Assembly (NCBI GenBank): GCA_902363555.1
Contig: CABJAM010000004.1
Location: forward strand, 494,508 to 558,507
Reading direction: 5' to 3'
DNA: 64,000 nucleotides
Source of the DNA: Lachnospiraceae bacterium
GTDB taxonomy: Bacteria; Bacillota; Clostridia; Lachnospirales; Lachnospiraceae
Below, piece after piece: positions 41,214-49,606 of the stretch. The notes beneath the pieces are model-generated. The model saw nothing but the letters and a program-made list of their open reading frames with translations. It did no database searches and was not told the origin of the DNA. How positions within the stretch are numbered: position 1 is the first letter of the stretch; the number at the start of each line of letters is the position of its first letter. A program made the position numbers and the translations under genes.

Positions 41214-43937
41214 ATGGAATTTTACCCTGGAGATTTAAGATGTAATGGTTTAAAAAATCCGTTGGGAACGGCATGTGATCATTTATGTTTTACATGGAAA
41301 ATACTTGGGAACGGATGTCATGCGCGGCAGAGCGGGTACCGCTTGCAAGTAAGCTCTGTGGCGGATTTTAGTGCGAAGGAAATTAGTTATGATATCACGG
41401 GAGATACATGGGAACAGAAGTACGTACTGGAAAAGGAGCTTTTAGAGAAAAGAACGTATTACTGGCGTATTAAGCTCTATATTATTTCCGGAGAGAATGG
41501 CGGCCGGTGGACGGCGTGGAGCGACACAGCTATATTTGAAACTGCATTTGCAAATAGTAAGTCATGGAAAGCGGACTGGATCGAAGCTGGTGAGGACTTT
41601 TACAGGGATGCGGATAAAATATGCCGCAAATTTTGGAAAACAAAGAAGGACCTTTTTCTTTTTCAGGATGTTGATAAAACGGATCTGGATGGATATCCCG
41701 AAGTGGACCAGGGCTTACGGCGGCCGCCATATTTTTTTCGCAGATTTTATATCGAAAATATTGTAAAAAAGGCACGGATTTATATAAGTGCTCATGGAAG
41801 CTACGCGTTGTCCATTAACGGAAAAAGTATTAGTTCCCGGACGATTGCGCCGGATTTTACAGCCTATGATAAATGTATTTATTATCAGACGCTGGATGTG
41901 ACGGATACCCTCAAAATTGGAGCAAATACATTGAACGTTCCCGTAGCTGACGGCTGGTATGCTGGACATAGCCAGGGTATTCCCGGGCTTAATCACCTTT
42001 ACGGGAAAAGGCCGGCACTGATTCTTCAAATGGAGATCACGTACATGGATGGAACCTGCGAAACGATTGTCAGTGATGGACAGTTTGAGGCGCGGACAGG
42101 TGAACTGATTTATGCGGACCCGTTTATGGGGGAATATCTGGATGTGGAACAGGGCAGTGAGTCTGAGAATGGAGCTGATGTTTTCAATACATATAAAACT
42201 GCTGTGATGGAATATAGCAGGGATGTACTGACACCCCAAAAGGGAATGCTGGTAGAGATTGTGGAGCGGGTGGATGCCGTTAATGTCCGTAAGCTTTCTG
42301 AGGGCACTTATATTGTGGATTTTGGCAGAACGCTGGCCGGACGGGAATCCGTGGTTCTGGAGGGAGATGAAGGCTGTACTGTTTGTATTGAGCACAGCGA
42401 GGCGCTGGATAAAAACGGTGATTTACAAAATATCATTGGTGTATTCCCGTATCACGACCAGCGAAATGTAGTTGTATTGGGGAACACAGCTTTATTTAAG
42501 TATGAACCGCAATTTACCTTTCAGGGATACCGCTATATAAAGGTCAGCGGACTTAAAAGTGAATTGCGGCGGGAGCATTGCCGGACTTACGTTTTATCTA
42601 CGGCACTGGAGCGGACTGGATGGTTTGAAAGCAGCAATCCGCTGCTTAATAAGCTGACCGAAAATGCATTTTACAGCCAGCAGAGTAATATGGTGTCCAT
42701 TCCCACGGATTGCCCCCAGAGAGAGCGGGGCGGTTTTACCGGCGATGCGCAGGTATTTGCGACAACAGCGGCCTGGCATCAGGATGTATCGATATTTTTC
42801 GGGCGCTGGCTGGAACAGTGCCGTTTAGAGCAGTTGGACCGGGGCCAGATTCCCATTGTTGTGCCCTATACAAGGGCATATTCTGAGGGGGCACCCAATC
42901 CTGGGTGGACGTCGGCCGGCTGGGGTGATGCTATTGTTTTTGTGCCATGGGATATGTATCGGGCTTATGGCGATATCCGTTTCTTAACGGATAATTACAA
43001 TGCTATGGAAAAATGGATGGAATATGTGCGTATCTGTGCAGAGGAAACTATGCCGGAGAAATATTATATGGATTATGAGCACAGATGTGACCAAAAGTAT
43101 CTCTGGAATACAGGATATCACTGGGGCGACTGGCTCATGCCGGGTTTTAGTGATAATGCGGGCGTTGCCGCCAGTAAAGAAATCACAGCGTCACTCTATT
43201 ATTACAGGGAGGTTGTGACTATGGAGAAGGTTACAAAAGTATTGGGATTGGCGTCGCGGTGTGAATATTACGCTTCTTTAAAGAACCATATTAAGGATGC
43301 TTTTCACAGGACGTATATAGTGGAGGATGCCCGACTGACGAAAGAGCTTCAGGGGCTGTATGTTATGGCGCTTGCATTTGGCATAGTGGATGGCAGTATG
43401 CGAGAGCGTTTTGCTGCCCGATTGAACGCGTTAGTGAGGGATGCCGGATATCACCTGCAGACTGGATTTTTATCAACGCCGTTTTTACTGGATGCCTTAT
43501 GGGATAACGGTTATAAGGATACGGCATATGCGGTGCTCTATCAGGAAACCTGTCCATCCTGGCTTTATGAGGTAAAGATGGGATCTACAACGATATGGGA
43601 GTCTTGGGATGCTGTGGACCCGGATGGTAAAACAAAATTCGGCGTCAGTTTTAATCATTATGCCTATGGTTGTGTCTGCGACTTTATTTATCGGAAAATC
43701 GGTGGGATCGTGCCGATGGAACCGGGGTTCCGGTCGGTAAAAATAGCTCCCGAGATGACCAGAGGGCTGGATTTTGCCCAAATGTCCTATGAGACAGGAT
43801 TTGGCTTGCTCAAGGTGCGCTGGGATAAAACGGAGGATGGGATACGATATGATCTGGAGATACCTCACGGCATGACGGCTCAGGTGGATTCGGGAAGTGG
43901 TACAAAGATTTTTGGGAGTGGACATTGGAGGATTTAG
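41214..43937 (+). CDS. Alpha-L-rhamnosidase, GH78 family
   Basis: This protein has 907 residues; ATG 41214 with GGAGGAG upstream is chosen over an earlier frame start. It hydrolyses terminal alpha-L-rhamnose. N-terminal beta domains (about 1-470) include the Bac_rhamnosid N-terminal part with G-x-Y-x-L-x-I-N-G-K. The (alpha/alpha)6 catalytic domain starts near 480 with I-P-T-D-C-P-Q-R-E-R-G-G-F-T-G-D-A-Q, the GH78 fingerprint holding acidic catalytic residues. W-E-S-W-D and a C-terminal beta domain follow. No signal peptide is present, so it is cytoplasmic and acts on imported sugars. It is co-directional with the importer. Confidence 0.93.
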   Translation: MEFYPGDLRCNGLKNPLGTACDHLCFTWKILGNGCHARQSGYRLQVSSVADFSAKEISYDITGDTWEQKYVLEKELLEKRTYYWRIKLYIISGENGGRWTAWSDTAIFETAFANSKSWKADWIEAGEDFYRDADKICRKFWKTKKDLFLFQDVDKTDLDGYPEVDQGLRRPPYFFRRFYIENIVKKARIYISAHGSYALSINGKSISSRTIAPDFTAYDKCIYYQTLDVTDTLKIGANTLNVPVADGWYAGHSQGIPGLNHLYGKRPALILQMEITYMDGTCETIVSDGQFEARTGELIYADPFMGEYLDVEQGSESENGADVFNTYKTAVMEYSRDVLTPQKGMLVEIVERVDAVNVRKLSEGTYIVDFGRTLAGRESVVLEGDEGCTVCIEHSEALDKNGDLQNIIGVFPYHDQRNVVVLGNTALFKYEPQFTFQGYRYIKVSGLKSELRREHCRTYVLSTALERTGWFESSNPLLNKLTENAFYSQQSNMVSIPTDCPQRERGGFTGDAQVFATTAAWHQDVSIFFGRWLEQCRLEQLDRGQIPIVVPYTRAYSEGAPNPGWTSAGWGDAIVFVPWDMYRAYGDIRFLTDNYNAMEKWMEYVRICAEETMPEKYYMDYEHRCDQKYLWNTGYHWGDWLMPGFSDNAGVAASKEITASLYYYREVVTMEKVTKVLGLASRCEYYASLKNHIKDAFHRTYIVEDARLTKELQGLYVMALAFGIVDGSMRERFAARLNALVRDAGYHLQTGFLSTPFLLDALWDNGYKDTAYAVLYQETCPSWLYEVKMGSTTIWESWDAVDPDGKTKFGVSFNHYAYGCVCDFIYRKIGGIVPMEPGFRSVKIAPEMTRGLDFAQMSYETGFGLLKVRWDKTEDGIRYDLEIPHGMTAQVDSGSGTKIFGSGHWRI

Positions 43938-43946
43938 CAGAGTGGT

Positions 43947-44092
43947 ATGTCCGAAGATGTTTTCGTTGACGGTACACGGGAGGCACCCTATACTGAACTT
44001 ATGAGCACCTGTTTGTGGACGACTGGAATGAGGCCTTTTATAAGGTCCTGGGATGTGGAATACCGCTTATAGTACGCGGTCCCAATTAAAAA
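43947..44092 (+). pseudogene. Possible remnant of a decayed gene
   Basis: Two overlapping frames give coherent protein-like fragments: one reads S-E-D-V-F-V-D-G-T-R-E-A-P-Y-T, and after a +1 or -1 shift near 43995 the other reads E-H-L-F-V-D-D-W-N-E-A-F-Y-K-V-L-G-C-G and stops at about 44090. No start site fits the whole. This may be the end of a frameshifted gene, but the fragment is short and I recognise no family. Confidence 0.25.
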
Positions 44093-44161
44093 CTTTTTAA
44101 ATGAATATTGTAACAAACCGCCCCTTAAGAACACTTATTTACATAGAGGAGGAAAACATAT

Positions 44162-44674
44162 ATGGATTCCATGGAAGAAATATACCGAAAGTATGCAAAA
44201 ATAGTATATGCTTTTCTCTTAACCCGGACACACAGTCACGATGTGGCGGAGGAGCTGACTCAGGAAACCTTTTATCAGGCTGTAAAAAATATCCATAAAT
44301 TTAAAGGTGACAGCCGCGTTTCCACCTGGCTTTGCGGTATTGCCAAAAACCTCTCGTATGAATATGTGCGAAAGCAGCAAAGAGATGAGGCGCTGAAGGA
44401 AGCGCTGGCTGTATCGGAGGATTTGACGAAAACGCAGGCACCTGTGGCTGCGGCGGATTCCGCAGAGTCGGAGGTGTTTAAGGCGTGGGATAATTTCCAG
44501 GTGATGAAGCAGCTTCACCGGCTGCCGGACCCGATGCGGGAGGTCATGTATCTTCGGCTCACCGGAAATCTCACCTTTGGTCAGATTGGGGAAATCATGG
44601 GACGCAGTGAAAACTGGGCCAGAGTGACCTATTACCGGGGAAAGGAAAAGCTTGTTAAGGAGGCGGATTTGTAA
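44162..44674 (+). CDS. ECF-type RNA polymerase sigma factor
   Basis: This protein of 170 residues has a region 2 (about 1-75) with D-V-A-E-E-L-T-Q-E-T-F-Y-Q-A and W-L-C-G-I-A-K-N, and a region 4 (about 115-165) with R-L-P-D-P-M-R-E-V-M-Y-L-R-L-x-G-N-L-T-F-G-Q-I-G-E-I-M-G-R-S. It directs transcription of stress- or envelope-related genes. GAGGAGG precedes the ATG. The anti-sigma factor gene starts on its last base, so the two are translationally coupled. Confidence 0.93.
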   Translation: MDSMEEIYRKYAKIVYAFLLTRTHSHDVAEELTQETFYQAVKNIHKFKGDSRVSTWLCGIAKNLSYEYVRKQQRDEALKEALAVSEDLTKTQAPVAAADSAESEVFKAWDNFQVMKQLHRLPDPMREVMYLRLTGNLTFGQIGEIMGRSENWARVTYYRGKEKLVKEADL

Positions 44675-45672
44675 TGGAGCACAAAATACCCTGTGAGATT
44701 ATACGTGATTTACTACCTTTATACGTGGACGGACTTACGTCCGAAAAAACGGATGAGGAAGTCCGGGCGCATTTGGAGAACTGCCAAAGCTGCCGGGAGC
44801 AGTATGGGCGTATGTCTCAGACAATCACGGAGGAGGAGCAGAGCCGAAAGACTGAGGATATCAGGGAAATTGACTATTTAAATAAGGTTAAAAAACGCAG
44901 CTTGGGCAAAGCAGTGGCTTGCCTGTTTCTCGGCGTGGCTCTCATCGTGGCAGCGATCGCCTTGAAGCTTTTTGTATTGGGCTACCCGGTAAATAACTAT
45001 TCCATAACCTATACGGATGTCAGCGAAAATCATCTGTCCATTGGCGGGATGATTTATGATTCATCTTCTGTATACAAAAAATACCGGATCGTTACCCAGG
45101 AGGACGGCACTTCAAAGCTTGTGATCTACGGCTGTCTGTCCAATCCATGGAACCGCGACGGCTCATTTAATCTGGACATCGATATGTCTGAGGTGGAAGG
45201 GCAATTAGACATCAACGGAATAACGGTGGACAAGGACGGCACGATCGTCAGTAAGCTGGCCAATAATCTATACGCCGCCAAAAATCCTTATGTGGGCGAT
45301 ATGCCTGCCAATGGACGGCTTGCGATGATTTTAGGTGTTGCCGCAAGCCTGGGCAATTTTGATAATGAGCTCCAGACAGATCAGGAGCCCTACGGCTGGA
45401 CATTGAATTTTCACGGTATCACCGACGAAGGTCTGTTTAATGCTCAGATTAAAGACTATGCCTGCGTATTGATCGCGCTGATCGATAATTTAGATGAAGT
45501 GAGCTGGACCTATACAGAAGATGCGGATGATGGCGCCATCGCCGGAACGGGGCGGCTGACTTTGGCGGAATGTACGCAGGCGGTCGGCGAGGATATCAAA
45601 GGATTCTCGCAGAGTCCGGAGGATGTGCAGAGACTTCTCGATAAACTGATACACATACGGTATAGCAAGTGA
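44674..45672 (+). CDS. Anti-sigma factor with zf-HC2 domain
   Basis: This membrane protein has 332 residues. The N-terminal zinc-finger (zf-HC2) has the pattern C-E-I-I-R-D-L-L-P-L-Y-V-D-G then H-L-E-N-C-Q-S-C, which binds the sigma factor. One membrane helix lies at about 83-106. The outer domain (about 110-330) has no family I recognise and would sense the signal. It overlaps the ECF gene by one base. Regulated release of sigma by proteolysis or conformational change is typical for such pairs. Confidence 0.9.
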   Translation: MEHKIPCEIIRDLLPLYVDGLTSEKTDEEVRAHLENCQSCREQYGRMSQTITEEEQSRKTEDIREIDYLNKVKKRSLGKAVACLFLGVALIVAAIALKLFVLGYPVNNYSITYTDVSENHLSIGGMIYDSSSVYKKYRIVTQEDGTSKLVIYGCLSNPWNRDGSFNLDIDMSEVEGQLDINGITVDKDGTIVSKLANNLYAAKNPYVGDMPANGRLAMILGVAASLGNFDNELQTDQEPYGWTLNFHGITDEGLFNAQIKDYACVLIALIDNLDEVSWTYTEDADDGAIAGTGRLTLAECTQAVGEDIKGFSQSPEDVQRLLDKLIHIRYSK

Positions 45673-45822
45673 GTTGTTGGCAAAGGACTTGCTATCTTGA
45701 GGCGAATAGTTGCTATTCAGAGGAAAAAGTTGCTATCCTGAGATTATTAGTTGCTATTCTGGACGAAAAGTTGTCAACCTGAGCGATAAAGTTGCTATTT
45801 AGTTGCTATTCTGTTGCTATTT
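45673..45822. repeat. Helically phased array of GTTGCTAT units
   Basis: Eight copies of (G)TTGCTAT(T/C) or a close variant start at 45689, 45709, 45729, 45750, 45770 (variant GTTGTCAACC), 45791, 45802 and 45813. The steps are 20, 20, 21, 20, 21, 11 and 11 bases. In the first five units a CTGAGG-like tail follows. All steps are near multiples of 10.5 bp, so the units face the same side of the helix. A further GTTGTTGGCA occurs at 45673. No open frame runs through the array. Confidence 0.75.
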
Positions 45823-45844
45823 GTAAATGCTTATAAAATAAAAC

Positions 45845-45905
45845 AGGCAGCCTCATTAATTTGGTATGTTTATAAATACCTGGATTTAATGAGACTGCCT
45901 TTTTA
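45845..45905. terminator. Bidirectional terminator between convergent operons
   Basis: AGGCAG and CTCATTAA pair with TTAATGAG and CTGCCT around a central loop (GGTA...TACC). A-rich DNA precedes and TTTTT follows. It can terminate the anti-sigma gene on the plus strand and the sulfatase-like gene on the minus strand. Confidence 0.85.
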
Positions 45906-45924
45906 CTTATCAGACATCGTCGTT

Positions 45925-48126
45925 TTACTTTGATTTCGTAGCAGACGCCGAACCGCCTGTGCCAGCATCGTGTTCATCCGCCTGTGTGTCAGAAACCGTT
46001 TCACTTTCACCAACCGTGTCATCTTCGGTTTCCGCTGGATTTTCCGGCCGCCCAAACAAATACTCATAATAATTATAATCCAATATGTACCTGGAAAATG
46101 TAAATTTGTCAGCCACCTGCTGGTGGATCGCCTGTACATATGCGTCGCTGACCGTGTCGCCCTCCTTCACCGGTGTGACTTCCCCGGTCTGGGAATTATA
46201 AAAGGCTTTGTTGGTGATCCAGCTCTTATTTGAGAAAATGACCAGCGGTGTGGAATCGGACAATATATCCCGGCCTATAAGCAGACGGGAATCGTATTCC
46301 AGGCCGAACAGGTTGGAAATCGTCGGAAGGATATCCATACTGGAGCAGTATTTATCCACCTGCACCGGTTCATCGGCCATCCCCGCATTCCACAAAATCA
46401 GAGAGCTTTTGTACAATTCAAAATTCTTTTCCACCTCGTGGCCGGCCAGCTCAGCCAGCTCGGAGCTTTCCAGGCCGTAGGGGTAATGGTCGGCGCCCAT
46501 GACGATCACCGTATTGTCCAGCTTACCGGCCTTTTCCAGTTCATCCAGTAAATATTCCAGTGCTTTATCCAGCTCCATATGGCAGGCCAGATAGCCCTTC
46601 ACATTATCTGAATAGGGCAGGTCCGCCACCGCATCCTTATGCTTGGTGGCCATGGCATTGCCGCCCCAACTGTAAGGCATATGGCCGCTGACGGTCATGT
46701 AGTAAATGCTGAAATGATCCTCATTAATGTACTCAGGGATCGTCAGCTCCATCATTTCCAGATCCGATTCCGGCCAGACATAGGTCACGTCCAGACCGCT
46801 GCCGTAGCCCTTATATGTATAACCCAGATTGGGGTGGGAAATATCCCGGTCATAGTAATCATAGGAATGATTGTGGTAGGCCAGCGTTTTATAGCCCAGC
46901 GGCCAGAACTGATTGCCCATGGTAAAGGGGAGCCAGTTTTTACCGGACTTGGCCATGCTCCATACACCGCTTTTGGGAATAAGGCTCTGGCAATTGACAT
47001 ACTCCCCGTCGGAGGTACTCACGCCCCAGACCGGATTATAAAAATTATTAAAGACAAAGCCTTCATTTGCCAGCTTATAAAGGGTCGGCGTCAGCTCCGG
47101 ATCAATGACATAGGGAGAGAAGCTTTCGGCCGTGAGGAAAATCAAATTGTAGCCCTCAAACATACCGGTATATTCATTGGTGTATGTCGGATTGACCGAG
47201 GAAAAATATTCGTTCATCGCTTTATAGTTGGCATCCGTTTCCGATTGAGCCAGGGCATTAAAATCAATGTCCATCACATTAGGCTCAATAATGACCGGGG
47301 CCTCAGTTTCCACGACCGTTTCTGACGGCGTATCCAGGGTGCCGCTGCCGACGTTACCGGTATCTTTATTTGCCATAGCGCTTCCGGTGCCGTTTGTGGC
47401 AGCCGTGTCCTCCTCCCGTTCATCCAGAGTTTCCTGCAAAGAGGACATGGAATAGGAAACGAGCGATGCACTTTCAGGAAATATCAGCGACTTTATATCG
47501 TTTTTAGTGCAGGCCAGCAGGCCGAACCGATTGAGGACTAATGTTCCCGGGCGTTCATAATAATAGACGCTGTACGCGGAGCCGGCGCTTTTTCCGCCCA
47601 GTGTCAGGCTGATAAAAATGATCAGCATTGGAACAAACACAGGAACTGCGAAAAAAGGAAGCACTTTAGGTGGATATTTTCTAAACTCAATATGAAAATG
47701 AACCATAGCAAGCTGTGCCGCCACAGGTGCAGCGATCATCAACAGCAGCGGCAAAAGCCGGGAAATGATCGTACTTACAATGATATCCATAAATTGCAGC
47801 ACCTGGCCGGCTCCGCCCACACCGAAAAGTACCAGCGGTGTCTGAAAGACACCCATATAAACGGTCTGAACGGCAAAGATAAGAACAGCCAGAACCGAAA
47901 ATATCACCGATAGTATCCGGTTGATCCGCGGCTTGAAAAGTCCGCAGACGATGCCAAGCACTGCTCCGGCGGTAATACACATGAAAAATGTCAATATGAA
48001 AGTTGCTGATGGCGCTGTTCTAATAACAAAAATCCGAAAAATGCATTCCAGATAAAAAAGCAGTGCCGGAAAATAGATGGCGGGCAGCCCGTCCTTCCAT
48101 AGCTGTTTAAATTTTATGTTCTTCAT
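45925..48126 (-). CDS. LTA synthase family (LtaS-like) membrane sulfatase-fold phosphotransferase
   Basis: This protein has 733 residues; ATG 48126 with AGGGAGA 8 bases upstream is chosen, as the longer frame runs through a repeat. About five hydrophobic helices at the N-terminus (about 10-215) anchor an extracellular sulfatase-fold domain (about 290-690). The E-S-F (N-L-I-F-L-T-A-E-S-F) metal site and V-S-T-S-D-G-E-Y block, which carries the catalytic Thr in LtaS, are present, with A-D-H-Y-P-Y-G later. LtaS-type enzymes transfer glycerol-phosphate to build lipoteichoic acid or related polymers. The Glu/Asp/Ser/Thr-rich tail (about 695-733) is unusual. It is probably monocistronic. Confidence 0.88.
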   Translation of the reverse strand: MKNIKFKQLWKDGLPAIYFPALLFYLECIFRIFVIRTAPSATFILTFFMCITAGAVLGIVCGLFKPRINRILSVIFSVLAVLIFAVQTVYMGVFQTPLVLFGVGGAGQVLQFMDIIVSTIISRLLPLLLMIAAPVAAQLAMVHFHIEFRKYPPKVLPFFAVPVFVPMLIIFISLTLGGKSAGSAYSVYYYERPGTLVLNRFGLLACTKNDIKSLIFPESASLVSYSMSSLQETLDEREEDTAATNGTGSAMANKDTGNVGSGTLDTPSETVVETEAPVIIEPNVMDIDFNALAQSETDANYKAMNEYFSSVNPTYTNEYTGMFEGYNLIFLTAESFSPYVIDPELTPTLYKLANEGFVFNNFYNPVWGVSTSDGEYVNCQSLIPKSGVWSMAKSGKNWLPFTMGNQFWPLGYKTLAYHNHSYDYYDRDISHPNLGYTYKGYGSGLDVTYVWPESDLEMMELTIPEYINEDHFSIYYMTVSGHMPYSWGGNAMATKHKDAVADLPYSDNVKGYLACHMELDKALEYLLDELEKAGKLDNTVIVMGADHYPYGLESSELAELAGHEVEKNFELYKSSLILWNAGMADEPVQVDKYCSSMDILPTISNLFGLEYDSRLLIGRDILSDSTPLVIFSNKSWITNKAFYNSQTGEVTPVKEGDTVSDAYVQAIHQQVADKFTFSRYILDYNYYEYLFGRPENPAETEDDTVGESETVSDTQADEHDAGTGGSASATKSK

Positions 48127-48149
48127 AATTAAAGTCTCCCTGATAATGT

Positions 48150-48252
48150 AATGACCTGCCTGCGCATCAGCGCAGTTCCAATTATAATTTGTCACCAATT
48201 TTCGAAGAAAATTGATGACCTGCCTGCGCATCAGCGCAGTTCCAATTATAAC
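48150..48252 (-). repeat. Dispersed repeat family B, one full and one partial copy
   Basis: Read on the minus strand, the full unit (48191-48252) reads TATAATTGGAACTGCGC, hairpin CTGCGC-TGAT-GCGCAG, core GCAGGTCATC, hairpin ATTTTC-TTC-GAAAAT and GGTGAC. A second partial unit (48150-48190) repeats only the first half, ending near the start of the sulfatase-like gene, which therefore lies directly behind the repeat. Confidence 0.8.
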
Positions 48253-48291
48253 AAATCACTCCCGTGAATACCAGTCCTCTGTTCAATACTT

Positions 48292-49431
48292 TTATAAATA
48301 AAATGTATCGTTATTCTCCTTTTGAATTCTTTGCTCCTTTGCTCTGTAGTCGGACGGTATAATCTGATACATTTTTTTAAACGCCTTAGTAAAATAATTC
48401 TGGTCATTATATCCGCACAATTCAGCGATATCATTAATACTTAAATCTGTGGCTCTCAAATAATCACAGGCCCTTTCAAGCTTTAGGCCTGTGACGATCT
48501 CCATAAAGCTTTTGCCAGTCAGCTTCTTTATCAGTCGGGAAAGATAGGATTTATTATAATTAAAAATCCGGGCGACCGATTCCAGAGTAGCTGTTTTATA
48601 ATTATTTTGAATGTACTGCATCAGGAGCAGATAATCCTCCCGGACCATGGAATTATCAAAATGATGCATATGTATGGAATGTCGAAATTCATGGAGGATG
48701 GTGCCAAAAAACAGACCGATCCAATTAATCGCCCGGCTGGAGGAATAATAACTTTCTTCCCGTGATTCGTAGGTAGCCGCCTTTAAGTAAGATTTGATTT
48801 CCTTTGAATTGGAAGTGGATATATATAAATAATTGGCCATATCCTCCTGATACAAAATTGTCTGCAAATAGGTGGAAATCAGATCACCATAGATCATAAT
48901 AGGCCGGAAAGCACTTTCAAACGCTGCTTTGGTCATAATGATATTCATTACAAAAGCATTTTCATCGAGAAGCATAATTTCATGCATGGAAAATGGAGCG
49001 ATAATGCATACGTCGCCGGAACGCATAGGAACCTGATTGTTGTCAAAATTCATGACGCAGCTTCCTTTTAATGTATAGGTTATTTCATAATACATGTGAC
49101 AATGATTTTGCTGGTTTGTAAAATTCATATGTCGGAAAATCTGCACGTATTTGTTCCTGCTGAATATGCTGTCACCTTTTTTCCAATTATCCATAGTCAG
49201 AGATTTCGTTAATAAATGCACAGGAAAACGCGATCTGTCAAAATAGTCAATAAACAGGTCATCATCAAGTTCTGCGGAATCTGGTGGAAATGGATTGATA
49301 TCATCATCCAGAAGATTATCAGGATTCCTGACCAGGCTCTGTATGACTTGAGGAATCGTTGTACATGTACCAAAGGCTTCAAAATATTTTTTCAATTCAT
49401 TCTGTATCTTTGTAATTTCTATATATGCCAT
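48292..49431 (-). CDS. AraC family transcriptional regulator
   Basis: This protein has 379 residues; the start at 49431 is supported by GGGAGG 7 bases upstream. The N-terminal part holds a cupin-like effector domain (about 115-180) and the C-terminus two HTH motifs (about 275-372): S-V-A-R-I-F-N-Y-N-K-S-Y-L-S-R-L-I-K-K-L-T-G and N-D-Q-N-Y-F-T-K-A-F-K-K, typical of AraC. It is divergent from the sulfatase gene and is the likely regulator of the sulfatase and importer. Confidence 0.9.
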   Translation of the reverse strand: MAYIEITKIQNELKKYFEAFGTCTTIPQVIQSLVRNPDNLLDDDINPFPPDSAELDDDLFIDYFDRSRFPVHLLTKSLTMDNWKKGDSIFSRNKYVQIFRHMNFTNQQNHCHMYYEITYTLKGSCVMNFDNNQVPMRSGDVCIIAPFSMHEIMLLDENAFVMNIIMTKAAFESAFRPIMIYGDLISTYLQTILYQEDMANYLYISTSNSKEIKSYLKAATYESREESYYSSSRAINWIGLFFGTILHEFRHSIHMHHFDNSMVREDYLLLMQYIQNNYKTATLESVARIFNYNKSYLSRLIKKLTGKSFMEIVTGLKLERACDYLRATDLSINDIAELCGYNDQNYFTKAFKKMYQIIPSDYRAKEQRIQKENNDTFYL

Positions 49432-49455
49432 AGGCTTTCCTCCCAAAGCTTCTTT

Positions 49456-49501
49456 ATGAAATCGTTGACCTGCCTGTCCATCAGACCATTCCTATTATAT
49501 A
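49456..49501 (-). repeat. Partial repeat family B copy
   Basis: On the minus strand it reads TATAATAGGAATGG, a degenerate hairpin TCTGATGGACA and the core GGCAGGTCAACGA, and then stops. Only the first half of the family B unit is present. It lies between the divergent AraC-type regulator and sulfatase genes, so it sits in their control region. Confidence 0.55.
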
Positions 49502-49606
49502 ACGAGGATTAAATAAAGTAAATATATTACTAATTATTTGTAAATTTATCATATGGTACATATGGTAAATCCCAATTATAATAAAGCGCATAAGGAGGAA
49601 ACAATT

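Noticed and set aside
44101..44298. Alternative frame overlapping the start of the ECF sigma gene
   Set aside because: It overlaps the well supported sigma factor gene in another frame and lacks a ribosome-binding site.
45673..45822. CRISPR array
   Set aside because: Units are about 8-16 bases with 20- or 11-base periodicity, no true spacers and no cas genes, so it is not a CRISPR.
46639..47325. 228-codon plus-strand frame inside the LtaS-like gene
   Set aside because: It is a shadow of the sulfatase-fold gene with no coding signature of its own.
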